46,135 bases of DNA from a virus. How positions within the stretch are numbered: position 1 is the first letter of the stretch; each line of letters opens with the position of its first letter. This document shows positions 31,568 through 37,491 of the stretch, piece after piece. The notes beneath the pieces are model-generated. The model saw only the letters and a program-made list of their open reading frames with translations. It did no database searches and was not told where the DNA came from. The stretch is from IMG/VR virus record IMGVR_UViG_3300037628_000123, positions 1-46,135 of that record. The stretch is one strand, 5' to 3'. Both the position numbers and the translations under genes were made by a program.

Positions 31568-32770
31568 CTATCCTTCCTCGTTATCATCAATTATAGTTAA
31601 GCCGTCTAAGTCTTCCGAGTCTAAGGTATAATCTTCTGTACCTAAGTTCTCTTCTAATACTTCGGCTGGTTCGCTGTAGCTGTCCGGTAGAGCTAAATCT
31701 ATATCAAGTAAAGATACTACAAGAGGCATACCTTTCTTAGCGTCTACCATAAGCTGTACCTTTGGCTTTGGCGCTGGCTCCTGCCCTGCTATAATACTAG
31801 CCGCTACCCTATAAGCTAACTTAGCTTTAAGAAAGTCTATAGCACTAGCGTAGTCCTTTCTCTGTGGATATGTCTCACTAGCCTTAGCTGCTATAGTAGC
31901 TACTTCTGCCTTACCTTTAAGCTCGCTTGCAGATATTATCTGCTTACCGAAATTATCTAAGGTAGGTAATAGAGTATACCCTAGAGCTAGCGAGCTACCT
32001 CCTAGATAATCCTCGTGCTTAGCTATACCTTCCTTGAGTACAGCACTTATAGAGTGAAAGTGGATGGAGCCTACTGGTATATTACACTCTATGTAATCTT
32101 TAATCTCCTTAAGTAAGGTTAGAGGTGTGTTAAACATCTTAGTTATAGAGAAACAGGAGCGTATAGTTTCTTTCCATAGGACTGCATCAGCGGCGGGGAA
32201 GTCAGCTGCCTTAGCTGCCCAGCTAGCTATAACACGGGCGTATTTCTCCGGTGGTTCAGCTCCCATTATATGGTAGGTTAGCTTATTCTCTAGCTTCTGT
32301 AGTTCTTCTATATCTAGCTGGTCAGCTTTCTTACTGTAGAAGTAAGAGATATTACTCTCCCAAGCTTCTATCCAGTTAGGTATCTGTCGTAGGTCGCTAG
32401 TTTCGAAGTACACCTTAAAGTCAGGCTGCTCAAAGTGAGGGTGGCTGATAAGGTCTGTTTTTTCCAGTACTGCTATTAGCTGGGACAGGTTGTGTTCTAT
32501 TAGCTGTCGTACCTGCGGTAGTTGTGGGTTACAGCTAGCAGGATACTTCCAAGTTATCTTCTCACTGGAGTGGAGGAAGGCTAGAAAGAGTAGGTAGCTG
32601 TCTACTGCGGTAAGCTTACCTAAGCAGTGTTCGCGATAGTAAGGGTATAAGAGCTGACGGTCTACCGCGAAGATAGGGTGAATGTACCCTTCTGTATGCT
32701 GGAGGTTTAAGCTGTCGAAGTAGCTAGCAGTGAACTTAATGCCAGATATAGCGCAAGTTACGCGAGCCAT
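31568..32770 (-). CDS. 400-aa early protein of unknown function (phage-specific family)
   Basis: 400 aa from ATG 32770 (MARVTCAISGIKF). An earlier ATG at 32839 was rejected since it has no ribosome site, while AGGAGG lies 6 bases before 32770, which also makes a TAATG overlap with the 38-aa membrane gene. The N-terminus CAISGIKFTASYFDSLNL with HPIFAVDRQLL resembles a family seen in replication regions of other podoviruses, but with no known function. The middle is helical with many Trp and Tyr; the C-terminus is strongly acidic (LDSEDLDGLTIIDDNEE). The acidic tail and position upstream of the helicase suggest a replication partner. Confidence 0.65.
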   Translation of the reverse strand: MARVTCAISGIKFTASYFDSLNLQHTEGYIHPIFAVDRQLLYPYYREHCLGKLTAVDSYLLFLAFLHSSEKITWKYPASCNPQLPQVRQLIEHNLSQLIAVLEKTDLISHPHFEQPDFKVYFETSDLRQIPNWIEAWESNISYFYSKKADQLDIEELQKLENKLTYHIMGAEPPEKYARVIASWAAKAADFPAADAVLWKETIRSCFSITKMFNTPLTLLKEIKDYIECNIPVGSIHFHSISAVLKEGIAKHEDYLGGSSLALGYTLLPTLDNFGKQIISASELKGKAEVATIAAKASETYPQRKDYASAIDFLKAKLAYRVAASIIAGQEPAPKPKVQLMVDAKKGMPLVVSLLDIDLALPDSYSEPAEVLEENLGTEDYTLDSEDLDGLTIIDDNEEG

Positions 32771-32886
32771 TAGCTGCCTCCTATAGATAAGTAGACTGTA
32801 GCTATTAGATAGGTAGAGACGCAGTAGATTATAGCACAAGCTACAGCTACTATCTCTGCTATTAGTAGTTTAGTACTAGGTTTCAT
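32770..32886 (-). CDS. 38-aa single-pass membrane protein
   Basis: MKPSTKLLIAEIVAVACAII then a Tyr/Cys-rich end of the helix and LSIGGS. One predicted membrane helix at about 7-34 after a short basic N-terminus. GGAG lies 8 bases before ATG 32886, and the TAA overlaps the next ATG as TAATG. It overlaps the upstream 64-aa gene by 11 bases. The second such 38-aa membrane peptide in the early operon; the two do not look homologous. Confidence 0.7.
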   Translation of the reverse strand: MKPSTKLLIAEIVAVACAIIYCVSTYLIATVYLSIGGS

Positions 32887-33070
32887 TAGGTAGCTCCCTA
32901 AGAATGGTTACTTCGCTAACAGTAAAGGCACAAGCTAAACCTATTACCCAATACACTCCTTCACCGTGACGAGTCTCTAGTTTTCTTATCTGTCCTGCTT
33001 TAATACCTGCTTTAATAGAGTTAGATGTAAGAAGGGCTGATTTGTTTATTCTAGCTAGTACTATTTTCAT
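32876..33070 (-). CDS. Small early protein, unknown
   Basis: A 64-aa protein, MKIVLARINKSALLTSNSIK, with a basic centre (KAGQIRKLETRHGEG) and a hydrophobic strand pair (VYWVIGLACAFTVSEVTI). GGAAG precedes the ATG, which lies 20 bases inside the 147-aa gene. No family recognised. Confidence 0.6.
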   Translation of the reverse strand: MKIVLARINKSALLTSNSIKAGIKAGQIRKLETRHGEGVYWVIGLACAFTVSEVTILRELPNET

Positions 33071-33494
33071 GGTCTGCTTCCTCTTCTGGTGTCATTAAGT
33101 CGTTAAGATAGCGATGCTCTTGTGCAGCTTCTATCTCTGTTAAGTTACAGTTAGCTGGGTTAGTCTTATACATAGCATAACACACCTCCCAGTACTCTTC
33201 CTTAGTCATATCATTAGGATTAACTGAGCTAGTAGGAGCTGCACCTAAGCCTTCCATACTAGTAACAGATGGTTTGTTAGCCATAACATGACTAGCTTGT
33301 ATACCAGCATTCTGTATCTTAGCTTGGAAGGGAGCAAGAGTACTAATTAAGCTAAAACTAAGTTCACTAATAGGTGACTCGGTTTTAGCTAAAGCTAGTA
33401 TATGATTTACCTGTTCTGCTGTAAGAGAAGGGCGGTACTTAGGTATAGCTCTGCGGTTTACTGCTGGTTGATTGTAATCTACATTTTGTTTCAT
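33051..33494 (-). CDS. Early protein of unknown function
   Basis: A 147-aa protein with a Pro/Arg-rich N-terminus (AVNRRAIPKYRPSLT), a helix (AEQVNHILALAKTESPI), a Ser/Pro linker and an acidic C-terminus (MTPEEEADHENS). AAGGAG lies 10 bases before ATG, which overlaps the upstream TAA as TAATG. No domain recognised. Confidence 0.6.
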   Translation of the reverse strand: MKQNVDYNQPAVNRRAIPKYRPSLTAEQVNHILALAKTESPISELSFSLISTLAPFQAKIQNAGIQASHVMANKPSVTSMEGLGAAPTSSVNPNDMTKEEYWEVCYAMYKTNPANCNLTEIEAAQEHRYLNDLMTPEEEADHENSTS

Positions 33495-33706
33495 TAGCTG
33501 TTATCTCCTTCTTTGATTAATTTAGCTATTAATTTAAGTGTAGCTGTTAAGCTTTTTGCTGCTGTAGCAAACTCAGGTACAGAAAGAACTACAACAGGCT
33601 GTGAAAAGATAGGCTTAGTAAGAACTGTATTCTCTAATACATCAACAGCAGGGTCTAAGGCACGCATCAACTTAACTAGGTTATTTGTGGTTATATCTGT
33701 GCTCAT
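33494..33706 (-). CDS. Small early protein, unknown
   Basis: A 70-aa protein with two helices (TTNNLVKLMRALDPAVDVL and FATAAKSLTATLKLIAKLIK) around a strand (PVVVLSVPE). Coupled by TAATG on both sides (33494 and 33706). Function unknown. Confidence 0.6.
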   Translation of the reverse strand: MSTDITTNNLVKLMRALDPAVDVLENTVLTKPIFSQPVVVLSVPEFATAAKSLTATLKLIAKLIKEGDNS

Positions 33707-33921
33707 TAACCCTCTCCTTTATTAGGTACTGCCCGCGCATCACTAGTTGATTTAACAATTACTGTACAGTAAGGGTGTGCTTTAATAAATGGTACGATAA
33801 GCTTAGCGTCTAAGACTTTTAAACCATAGAATGCTGGCTTAAGTATGCTTAGCTCTTGTAGCTTGCGTAGTGTGACTGGTTTATCATTCTGGTCTAGAAT
33901 GGTTATGTTAAGTAAGTGCAT
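33706..33921 (-). CDS. Small early protein, unknown
   Basis: A 71-aa protein, MHLLNITILDQNDKPVTL, with a compact alpha/beta look: strand, helix (LRKLQELSIL), strand, helix (LDAKLIVPFIKAH), strand (YCTVIVKST). GGAG precedes the ATG and the stop overlaps the next ATG. No family recognised. Confidence 0.6.
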   Translation of the reverse strand: MHLLNITILDQNDKPVTLRKLQELSILKPAFYGLKVLDAKLIVPFIKAHPYCTVIVKSTSDARAVPNKGEG

Positions 33922-33955
33922 TATAGATGTACTCCGATGTTAGGTGTTAGGTAGT

Positions 33956-34273
33956 TTAGTAGTCTGATAAACTAGCTGGCTTATAGCCTTTAGGTGTACT
34001 TATTTTCGCTTCTCCTAACTTAATTATATAAGTATAAGCTACTCGCTCATAAACAGAAGCTAGAGCTGTATTTATTAGATAGTTCGCTAAATAACCTACA
34101 ATTTTATTAATTACAGGTAAGAAACTCTTATCTATTCTTTTCATCTTAAGTAGCTCTATTACATTATTAGCGTTAGAGTTACTTAACAGTTGAGTAACTG
34201 TTAAGTAAAGGGTAAAGTTACGTAAAAAAGCTTCTCGCTCTTTAAGTTCTGTTTTAATTCTATTACCTGTCAT
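33956..34273 (-). CDS. Early protein of unknown function, first gene after the inverted-repeat region
   Basis: A 105-aa basic, helical protein: KELKEREAFLRNFTLYLTVTQLL type N-terminus, NNVIELLKMKRIDKSFL, then a hydrophobic amphipathic region (IVGYLANYLINTALASVYERVAYTYI). AGGATAC precedes the ATG. It is the first gene downstream of the promoter and TTGGCAT boxes at 34310-34373, so it is a candidate product of a regulated early operon, possibly a DNA-binding or membrane-associated protein. No domain recognised. Confidence 0.6.
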   Translation of the reverse strand: MTGNRIKTELKEREAFLRNFTLYLTVTQLLSNSNANNVIELLKMKRIDKSFLPVINKIVGYLANYLINTALASVYERVAYTYIIKLGEAKISTPKGYKPASLSDY

Positions 34274-34309
34274 TAGATGTATCCTGTTAGTTAGTATTCA
34301 ATAAATAAA

Positions 34310-34373
34310 TTGGCATTAATTGGCATTCCTTGCCATTATACCAAAATGCCAATTGAAAAAAAGGGTATTTGTC
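34310..34373. repeat. Left arm of a long imperfect inverted repeat with TTGGCAT boxes
   Basis: Contains TTGGCAT at 34310 and 34320, a TTGCCAT variant at 34330, TACCAAAATGCCAA (34339-34352) and AAGGGTATTTGTC (34361-34373). The last two recur inverted in the right arm as perfect 14-bp and 13-bp matches. Confidence 0.75.
34335..34343 (-). promoter_or_regulatory. Extended -10 promoter (TGGTATAAT) for the 33956-34273 operon
   Basis: On the minus strand TGGTATAAT fits the TGnTATAAT extended -10 form, which works without a good -35. It lies about 65 bases upstream of the ATG at 34273 and is flanked on both sides by TTGGCAT/ATGCCAA boxes, the layout of an operator-controlled promoter. Confidence 0.6.
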
Positions 34374-34627
34374 ACCCTCTGAATATATATTCTTCCCTCT
34401 CTCACCTAGCTACTGCCAATATCACCGCCTGCTAAGCCTAGATATAAGGGTCTTAGTCTACTAGTAGCTAAAGGGTATTAGTAGTGGATTGATGTATGTT
34501 TAATAGGGTGTATATTATTTAATACTTAATACTTTATTACACTCTTACATACATTCACTAATAGATACTTACAGCTAACTACTCTAATACTGATACTGTT
34601 AGATACAGACAAACACCAAAATACATG

Positions 34628-34692
34628 GACAAATACCCTTCAAAAACACCTTTGGCATTTTGGTACTTTGGCAAATTGGTATTTTATGCCAA
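34628..34692. repeat. Right arm of the long imperfect inverted repeat
   Basis: Contains GACAAATACCCTT (34628-34640), TTGGCATTTTGGTA (34652-34665), TTGGCAA (34668) and ATGCCAA (34686). It is the diverged reverse complement of 34310-34373; the place of the left arm's TATAAT is TACTTT here, so the promoter is not kept. Confidence 0.75.
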
Positions 34693-34725
34693 ATTACCTG
34701 AACTACTTATTAGATTGTAGATAGC

Positions 34726-34748
34726 AAAAAGTCTCAGTTAAGAGACTT
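34726..34748 (-). terminator. Rho-independent terminator after the 274-aa gene
   Basis: On the minus strand AAGTCTC (34748-34742) pairs with GAGACTT (34735-34729) around a six-base loop and is followed by TTT. It lies 31 bases beyond the stop at 34779. Confidence 0.8.
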
Positions 34749-34778
34749 GCTTTGCAGCTGCTTAGGTTTACCGGTTTA

Positions 34779-35603
34779 TTAAAGTACTAACAACAAATCA
34801 TCGACCTTTTTATTCATCTCACCAAGCTTAGCTGTAAAACGAATACCTAAGATACTTTCCCGCGCATCTGGAATACTAGCGATTACTTTAATCATAGCCT
34901 GACAATCTTCCTCTTTAAGATAGCTTTTCGGACTTGCCAAACTAGCGAACTTAGCTTTATAAGCATTAAGCACTGCTTCTAACTTACCTAATTCATGCTC
35001 GCTACTTACTTCACTGATTCCCATCTTAGCACCAAATAGTTCCGCAAGCTCACCTTCAATCTTATCAGTGAACCAAGCTTCAATCTTATCTTTATTAAGT
35101 CTACTGCTTTCAAGACTAGCTTCTAACTGCTCAACTAGTTTATCCATACTTAAGTATTCAGTAAATACCTGTAAACTGCCTTTTCTTCTATCAGCTACAA
35201 TTGCTTTACCTTCCAAGTCTTGCATCCAAGCTAGAATGAAAGGACTAAGCTCAACAATACGGCTAACAATATGTTCTTCTGTTAAGTGCTTAGTTGGTAC
35301 ACGAACATAACAGTTTTCAACTGGCTTCTTACCTGTTTTCTTATCTATTTGATACAGACATTTAATAACTCTTGTACCTGCGATTTCAGCAATAGGTAAT
35401 TGACTGTCATAGCTTTTAAATTCACCTAATACCTCACCTAACCGCGCTAATTCATCAGCTACACCTAAACTATTCGTATGTGGAGTTGGTTTAATACTCT
35501 CATTCTGTGAAATCATAGCCGCATTCATTGCTTGTGCTTGACTGCTTACTTCTACACTTTGTGTTGTGCTTTGTGCTGTGTTATTCAATGTTAATGTGTT
35601 CAT
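34779..35603 (-). CDS. Early protein of unknown function, capsid-like codon use
   Basis: A 274-aa protein with a Gln/Ser/Asn-rich disordered N-terminus (residues 1-45), then a mainly helical body with CYVRVPTKHLTEEHIVSRIVEL in part, KDKIEAWFTDKIEGELAELF and a C-terminal helix (ARESILGIRFTAKLGEMNKK). I recognise no domain. Ile is mostly ATT, unlike the ATA-rich neighbours; this, a leader hairpin, the AAGGTG site and a dedicated terminator predict high early expression. It is the first large gene of the early arm, so takeover of the host or DNA binding is plausible, but unproven. Confidence 0.7.
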   Translation of the reverse strand: MNTLTLNNTAQSTTQSVEVSSQAQAMNAAMISQNESIKPTPHTNSLGVADELARLGEVLGEFKSYDSQLPIAEIAGTRVIKCLYQIDKKTGKKPVENCYVRVPTKHLTEEHIVSRIVELSPFILAWMQDLEGKAIVADRRKGSLQVFTEYLSMDKLVEQLEASLESSRLNKDKIEAWFTDKIEGELAELFGAKMGISEVSSEHELGKLEAVLNAYKAKFASLASPKSYLKEEDCQAMIKVIASIPDARESILGIRFTAKLGEMNKKVDDLLLVL

Positions 35604-35623
35604 AATAGTTCACCTTGTCTTAT

Positions 35624-35634
35624 GCGCTAAGCGC
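35624..35634 (-). other. Leader hairpin 4
   Basis: GCGC-TAA-GCGC read on the plus strand, directly beside the TAA stop of the 69-aa gene (35635-35637) and ahead of the AAGGTG site of the 274-aa gene. Confidence 0.5.
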
Positions 35635-35844
35635 TTAAATTGTATGATTGATTACATTATGCTTAATATCTTCTATTTCTTTCCTTGCCGCTCTTACCTG
35701 AAACAATAAAGCTAAGTTAAGCTTAGTCTTAATAGTAAAGCTAGTGCCGTTAAACCCGCTAACTAACACATACTTAGTAATATGCTTAATATCGCTTGTA
35801 TCTGTAACTAAGCTTACCTTGCTTATAATGTTTACCTTATTCAT
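35635..35844 (-). CDS. Small early protein, unknown
   Basis: A 69-aa protein, MNKVNIISKVSLVTDTSDIK, beta-rich at the start and with a basic helix at the end (LALLFQVRAARKEIEDIKHN). A very good GGAGGAC site precedes the ATG. It is among the first genes transcribed from the early promoter. No family recognised. Confidence 0.6.
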   Translation of the reverse strand: MNKVNIISKVSLVTDTSDIKHITKYVLVSGFNGTSFTIKTKLNLALLFQVRAARKEIEDIKHNVINHTI

Positions 35845-35927
35845 CTGGTTTAAGTCCTCCAGTAATGTACTGATTATTCAGCGGTTAGTTACCTGTTATC
35901 TAAACCAAGTAACTAACAAATGATTAT

Positions 35928-36050
35928 CTAGCTGTTTTGTCCTTTATAGCTGTGATGAGGATTTCTACCGTACATCATAGACTTACTAGCTACTTTCTTA
36001 GCGTACGTGTTTTTGTTCTTACTTGTCTTATCTTGGCTACGTCTTTTCAT
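35928..36050 (-). CDS. 40-aa basic protein, first early gene
   Basis: A short frame, MKRRSQDKTSKNKNTY then a C-terminus with MMYGRNPHHSYKGQNS. About a quarter of its residues are Lys or Arg. GAGG lies 9 bases before the ATG at 36050. It is the first gene after the early promoter at 36095-36121 and the operator-like palindrome. Phages often place small basic host-takeover or RNA/DNA-binding proteins here, but nothing identifies its role. Confidence 0.6.
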   Translation of the reverse strand: MKRRSQDKTSKNKNTYAKKVASKSMMYGRNPHHSYKGQNS

Positions 36051-36078
36051 CTGGTCTTACCTCTTATTTAGTGTGAAC

Positions 36079-36092
36079 GACCACAAATGGTC
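36079..36092. promoter_or_regulatory. Palindrome at the early transcription start (operator or 5' hairpin)
   Basis: GACCA (36079-36083) and TGGTC (36088-36092) with a four-base gap cover the predicted start of the leftward transcript. It may bind a repressor or cap the 5' end of the early mRNA as a hairpin. Confidence 0.45.
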
Positions 36093-36094
36093 TA

Positions 36095-36121
36095 CTTATA
36101 TACTTGCAAGTCTAGTGCCAA
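36095..36121 (-). promoter_or_regulatory. Leftward early promoter
   Basis: On the minus strand TTGGCA (36121-36116), a 15-base spacer and TATAAG (36100-36095), about 45 bases before the 40-aa gene. The -35 box is the same TTGGCA core as the boxes at 34310-34692, so one regulator might act on both. Confidence 0.5.
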
Positions 36122-36577
36122 GTTTCACCTTGAATCTGAGGTAAGCACACTGGATAATCATGGTGAATAGGGCTTGCAGGGTAGGTATCCCACCGTAGGT
36201 AGGTATCTGGGTGTGTGTAAAGAAAGTTGACAGTTTACCGCACCATTTTAAAGGGCTGGAGGGTAGGAGGGTGTAAGGTATTGATATGTATAGGTATATC
36301 TAGGGAGGTAGTGTAAAGAATACCGACACTGTATGTATACCCAGTACTTACTAGGTAGCTCCCTGCCTACAGTATACCTACCGTCTGTATACTGTATACA
36401 ATTTAGGGGCGGGGTAGGCGGCCTTTTTACGATTGGGCGCGTGCTGTATCCTAAGAAGCTCACTTTAATTTCCTAAACTTTTTATAGAAGGTAGGTTGTA
36501 GCTTAGAAGGTTGGTGTAGAGGAGGTAGCGTAGAAGCAAAAAGCAATCCCCGCATTCTCCCTAAGAAGGGTCTATAC

Positions 36578-36583
36578 TATAAT
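36578..36583 (+). promoter_or_regulatory. Late promoter -10 box before terS
   Basis: A perfect TATAAT ends 8 bases before the terS ATG; the -35 region (TTCTCC, 17-base spacing) is weak. Transcription would begin at or beside the ATG, giving an almost leaderless terS mRNA. Confidence 0.45.
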
Positions 36584-36590
36584 AGCTACT

Positions 36591-37310
36591 ATGACATATA
36601 AAAAACAACTTACTGCGGAAAGCACTGCGCAGATAATGGCTTCGCTAGGCGCAAATGATATAGAAGTTAGCATACCGACAGATGCTAGCGCGGCGCAGGT
36701 AGCTCCGGTAGCATCTGCACCTACTGCTTTTGTACAGAAGAAAGGTATAAGCGGCTCTGGCGGTGTTACTACCTCTGTAGAGGATAGAGCACTAAGCCTC
36801 TTAGGTAGCGGTATTGCAGCTGAGCAGGTAGCGGCGGCACTAGGAGTAACTCCTAGCCGTATAGCACAGCTCTTATCTACGGAAGTCTTTTCCCGACAGG
36901 TAGCCGACCTAAGATATACTAACTTACAGAAACATAATGTAAGAGATGAAGCTTACGATAACTTAGAGGATAGGTTATTAACTAAGCTTAATAACGCTAT
37001 GCCTCTACTTATGAAGCCGCGCGATATCATAGACGCTCTTACTAAGGTTAACGCAGCTAAGAGAAGAGGTCAGTCAGCTCCAGCTCAGGTTAATAATCAG
37101 CAGAATGTAGTTAACTTAATATTACCTGCTATAATAGTAGAGAAGTTTGCTATAGATATAAATAATCAAGTAACTAGAGCAGGGAAGCAGGACTTACTTA
37201 CTATGCAGTCAGGTAACTTACTTAAGCAGGTAGAGGACGCTACAGCTAAGAGATTAGAAAACTTACAGGAACCCGTAACTAATGGCTTACAAGAAGAGCA
37301 CAGCAACTAG
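36591..37310 (+). CDS. terS: Terminase small subunit
   Basis: A 239-aa protein. After a disordered N-terminus (with SLGANDIE at 18-25) it carries a helix-turn-helix, ALSLLGSGIAAEQVAAALGVTPSRIAQLLS, the DNA-recognition domain of small terminases. A helical oligomerisation region follows (DNLEDRLLTKLNNAMPLLMKPRDIIDAL). It would recognise the packaging start and load TerL. The gene lies directly upstream of terL, as usual. No ribosome site is seen before the ATG; the TATAAT box 8 bases upstream suggests a leaderless or nearly leaderless message. It overlaps the 68-aa gene by 29 bases. Confidence 0.85.
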   Translation: MTYKKQLTAESTAQIMASLGANDIEVSIPTDASAAQVAPVASAPTAFVQKKGISGSGGVTTSVEDRALSLLGSGIAAEQVAAALGVTPSRIAQLLSTEVFSRQVADLRYTNLQKHNVRDEAYDNLEDRLLTKLNNAMPLLMKPRDIIDALTKVNAAKRRGQSAPAQVNNQQNVVNLILPAIIVEKFAIDINNQVTRAGKQDLLTMQSGNLLKQVEDATAKRLENLQEPVTNGLQEEHSN

Positions 37311-37488
37311 TAGTTTAAAGGATATATTAGCTAGAGTTAACGGTGAGACTGTTATTCATAAGCCTGTAGTATACTGTGCCGCAGATATCTCCCGTGCTAA
37401 AACTGTCTTAGATAGGTTGCTAGCTCAGGCTAATAGCTGTGAAGTGTCTTATATTAAACAAGCTGTGAATAAGGTGGAGGAGCTTTAA
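37282..37488 (+). CDS. Small protein between terminase subunits, unknown
   Basis: A 68-aa helical protein, MAYKKSTATSSLKDILARV, with SRAKTVLDRLLAQANSCEV as a second helix. AGGAA precedes the ATG, inside the end of terS, and the terL ATG follows 3 bases after its stop. Expression with the terminase genes suggests a packaging accessory, but no family is recognised. Confidence 0.6.
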   Translation: MAYKKSTATSSLKDILARVNGETVIHKPVVYCAADISRAKTVLDRLLAQANSCEVSYIKQAVNKVEEL

Positions 37489-37491
37489 CCG

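Larger units (their letters stand above)
34274..34778. other. 505-base noncoding region (control or origin candidate)
   Basis: No gene is supported. It holds two inverted-repeat arms, seven or more TTGGCA/TGCCAA boxes, an extended -10 promoter on the minus strand, the palindrome GAATATATATTC (34381-34392), a hairpin AGGGT-loop-ACCCT, a central AT-rich stretch (about 34500-34560) and a terminator for the 274-aa gene. Confidence 0.75.
36051..36590. other. 540-base divergent control region between early and late arms
   Basis: No gene supported. It contains the leftward early promoter and its palindrome, repeats of GTAGGTAT (several copies near 36180-36205 and relatives later), two copies of GTGTAAAGAA (about 36215 and 36311), several GTATAC palindromes (36330-36395) and the late TATAAT box. 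GC-rich patches near 36410-36450 interrupt an otherwise AT/TA-rich sequence. Two-way initiation and binding of a phage regulator are the likely functions. Confidence 0.7.

Noticed and set aside
36248-36463. A 71-codon Pro/Tyr-rich frame on the minus strand in the divergent control region
   Set aside because: No ribosome site, sequence made up of GTAGGTAT-type repeats and GTATAC palindromes, and it would oppose nearby signals; it looks like chance from biased composition.
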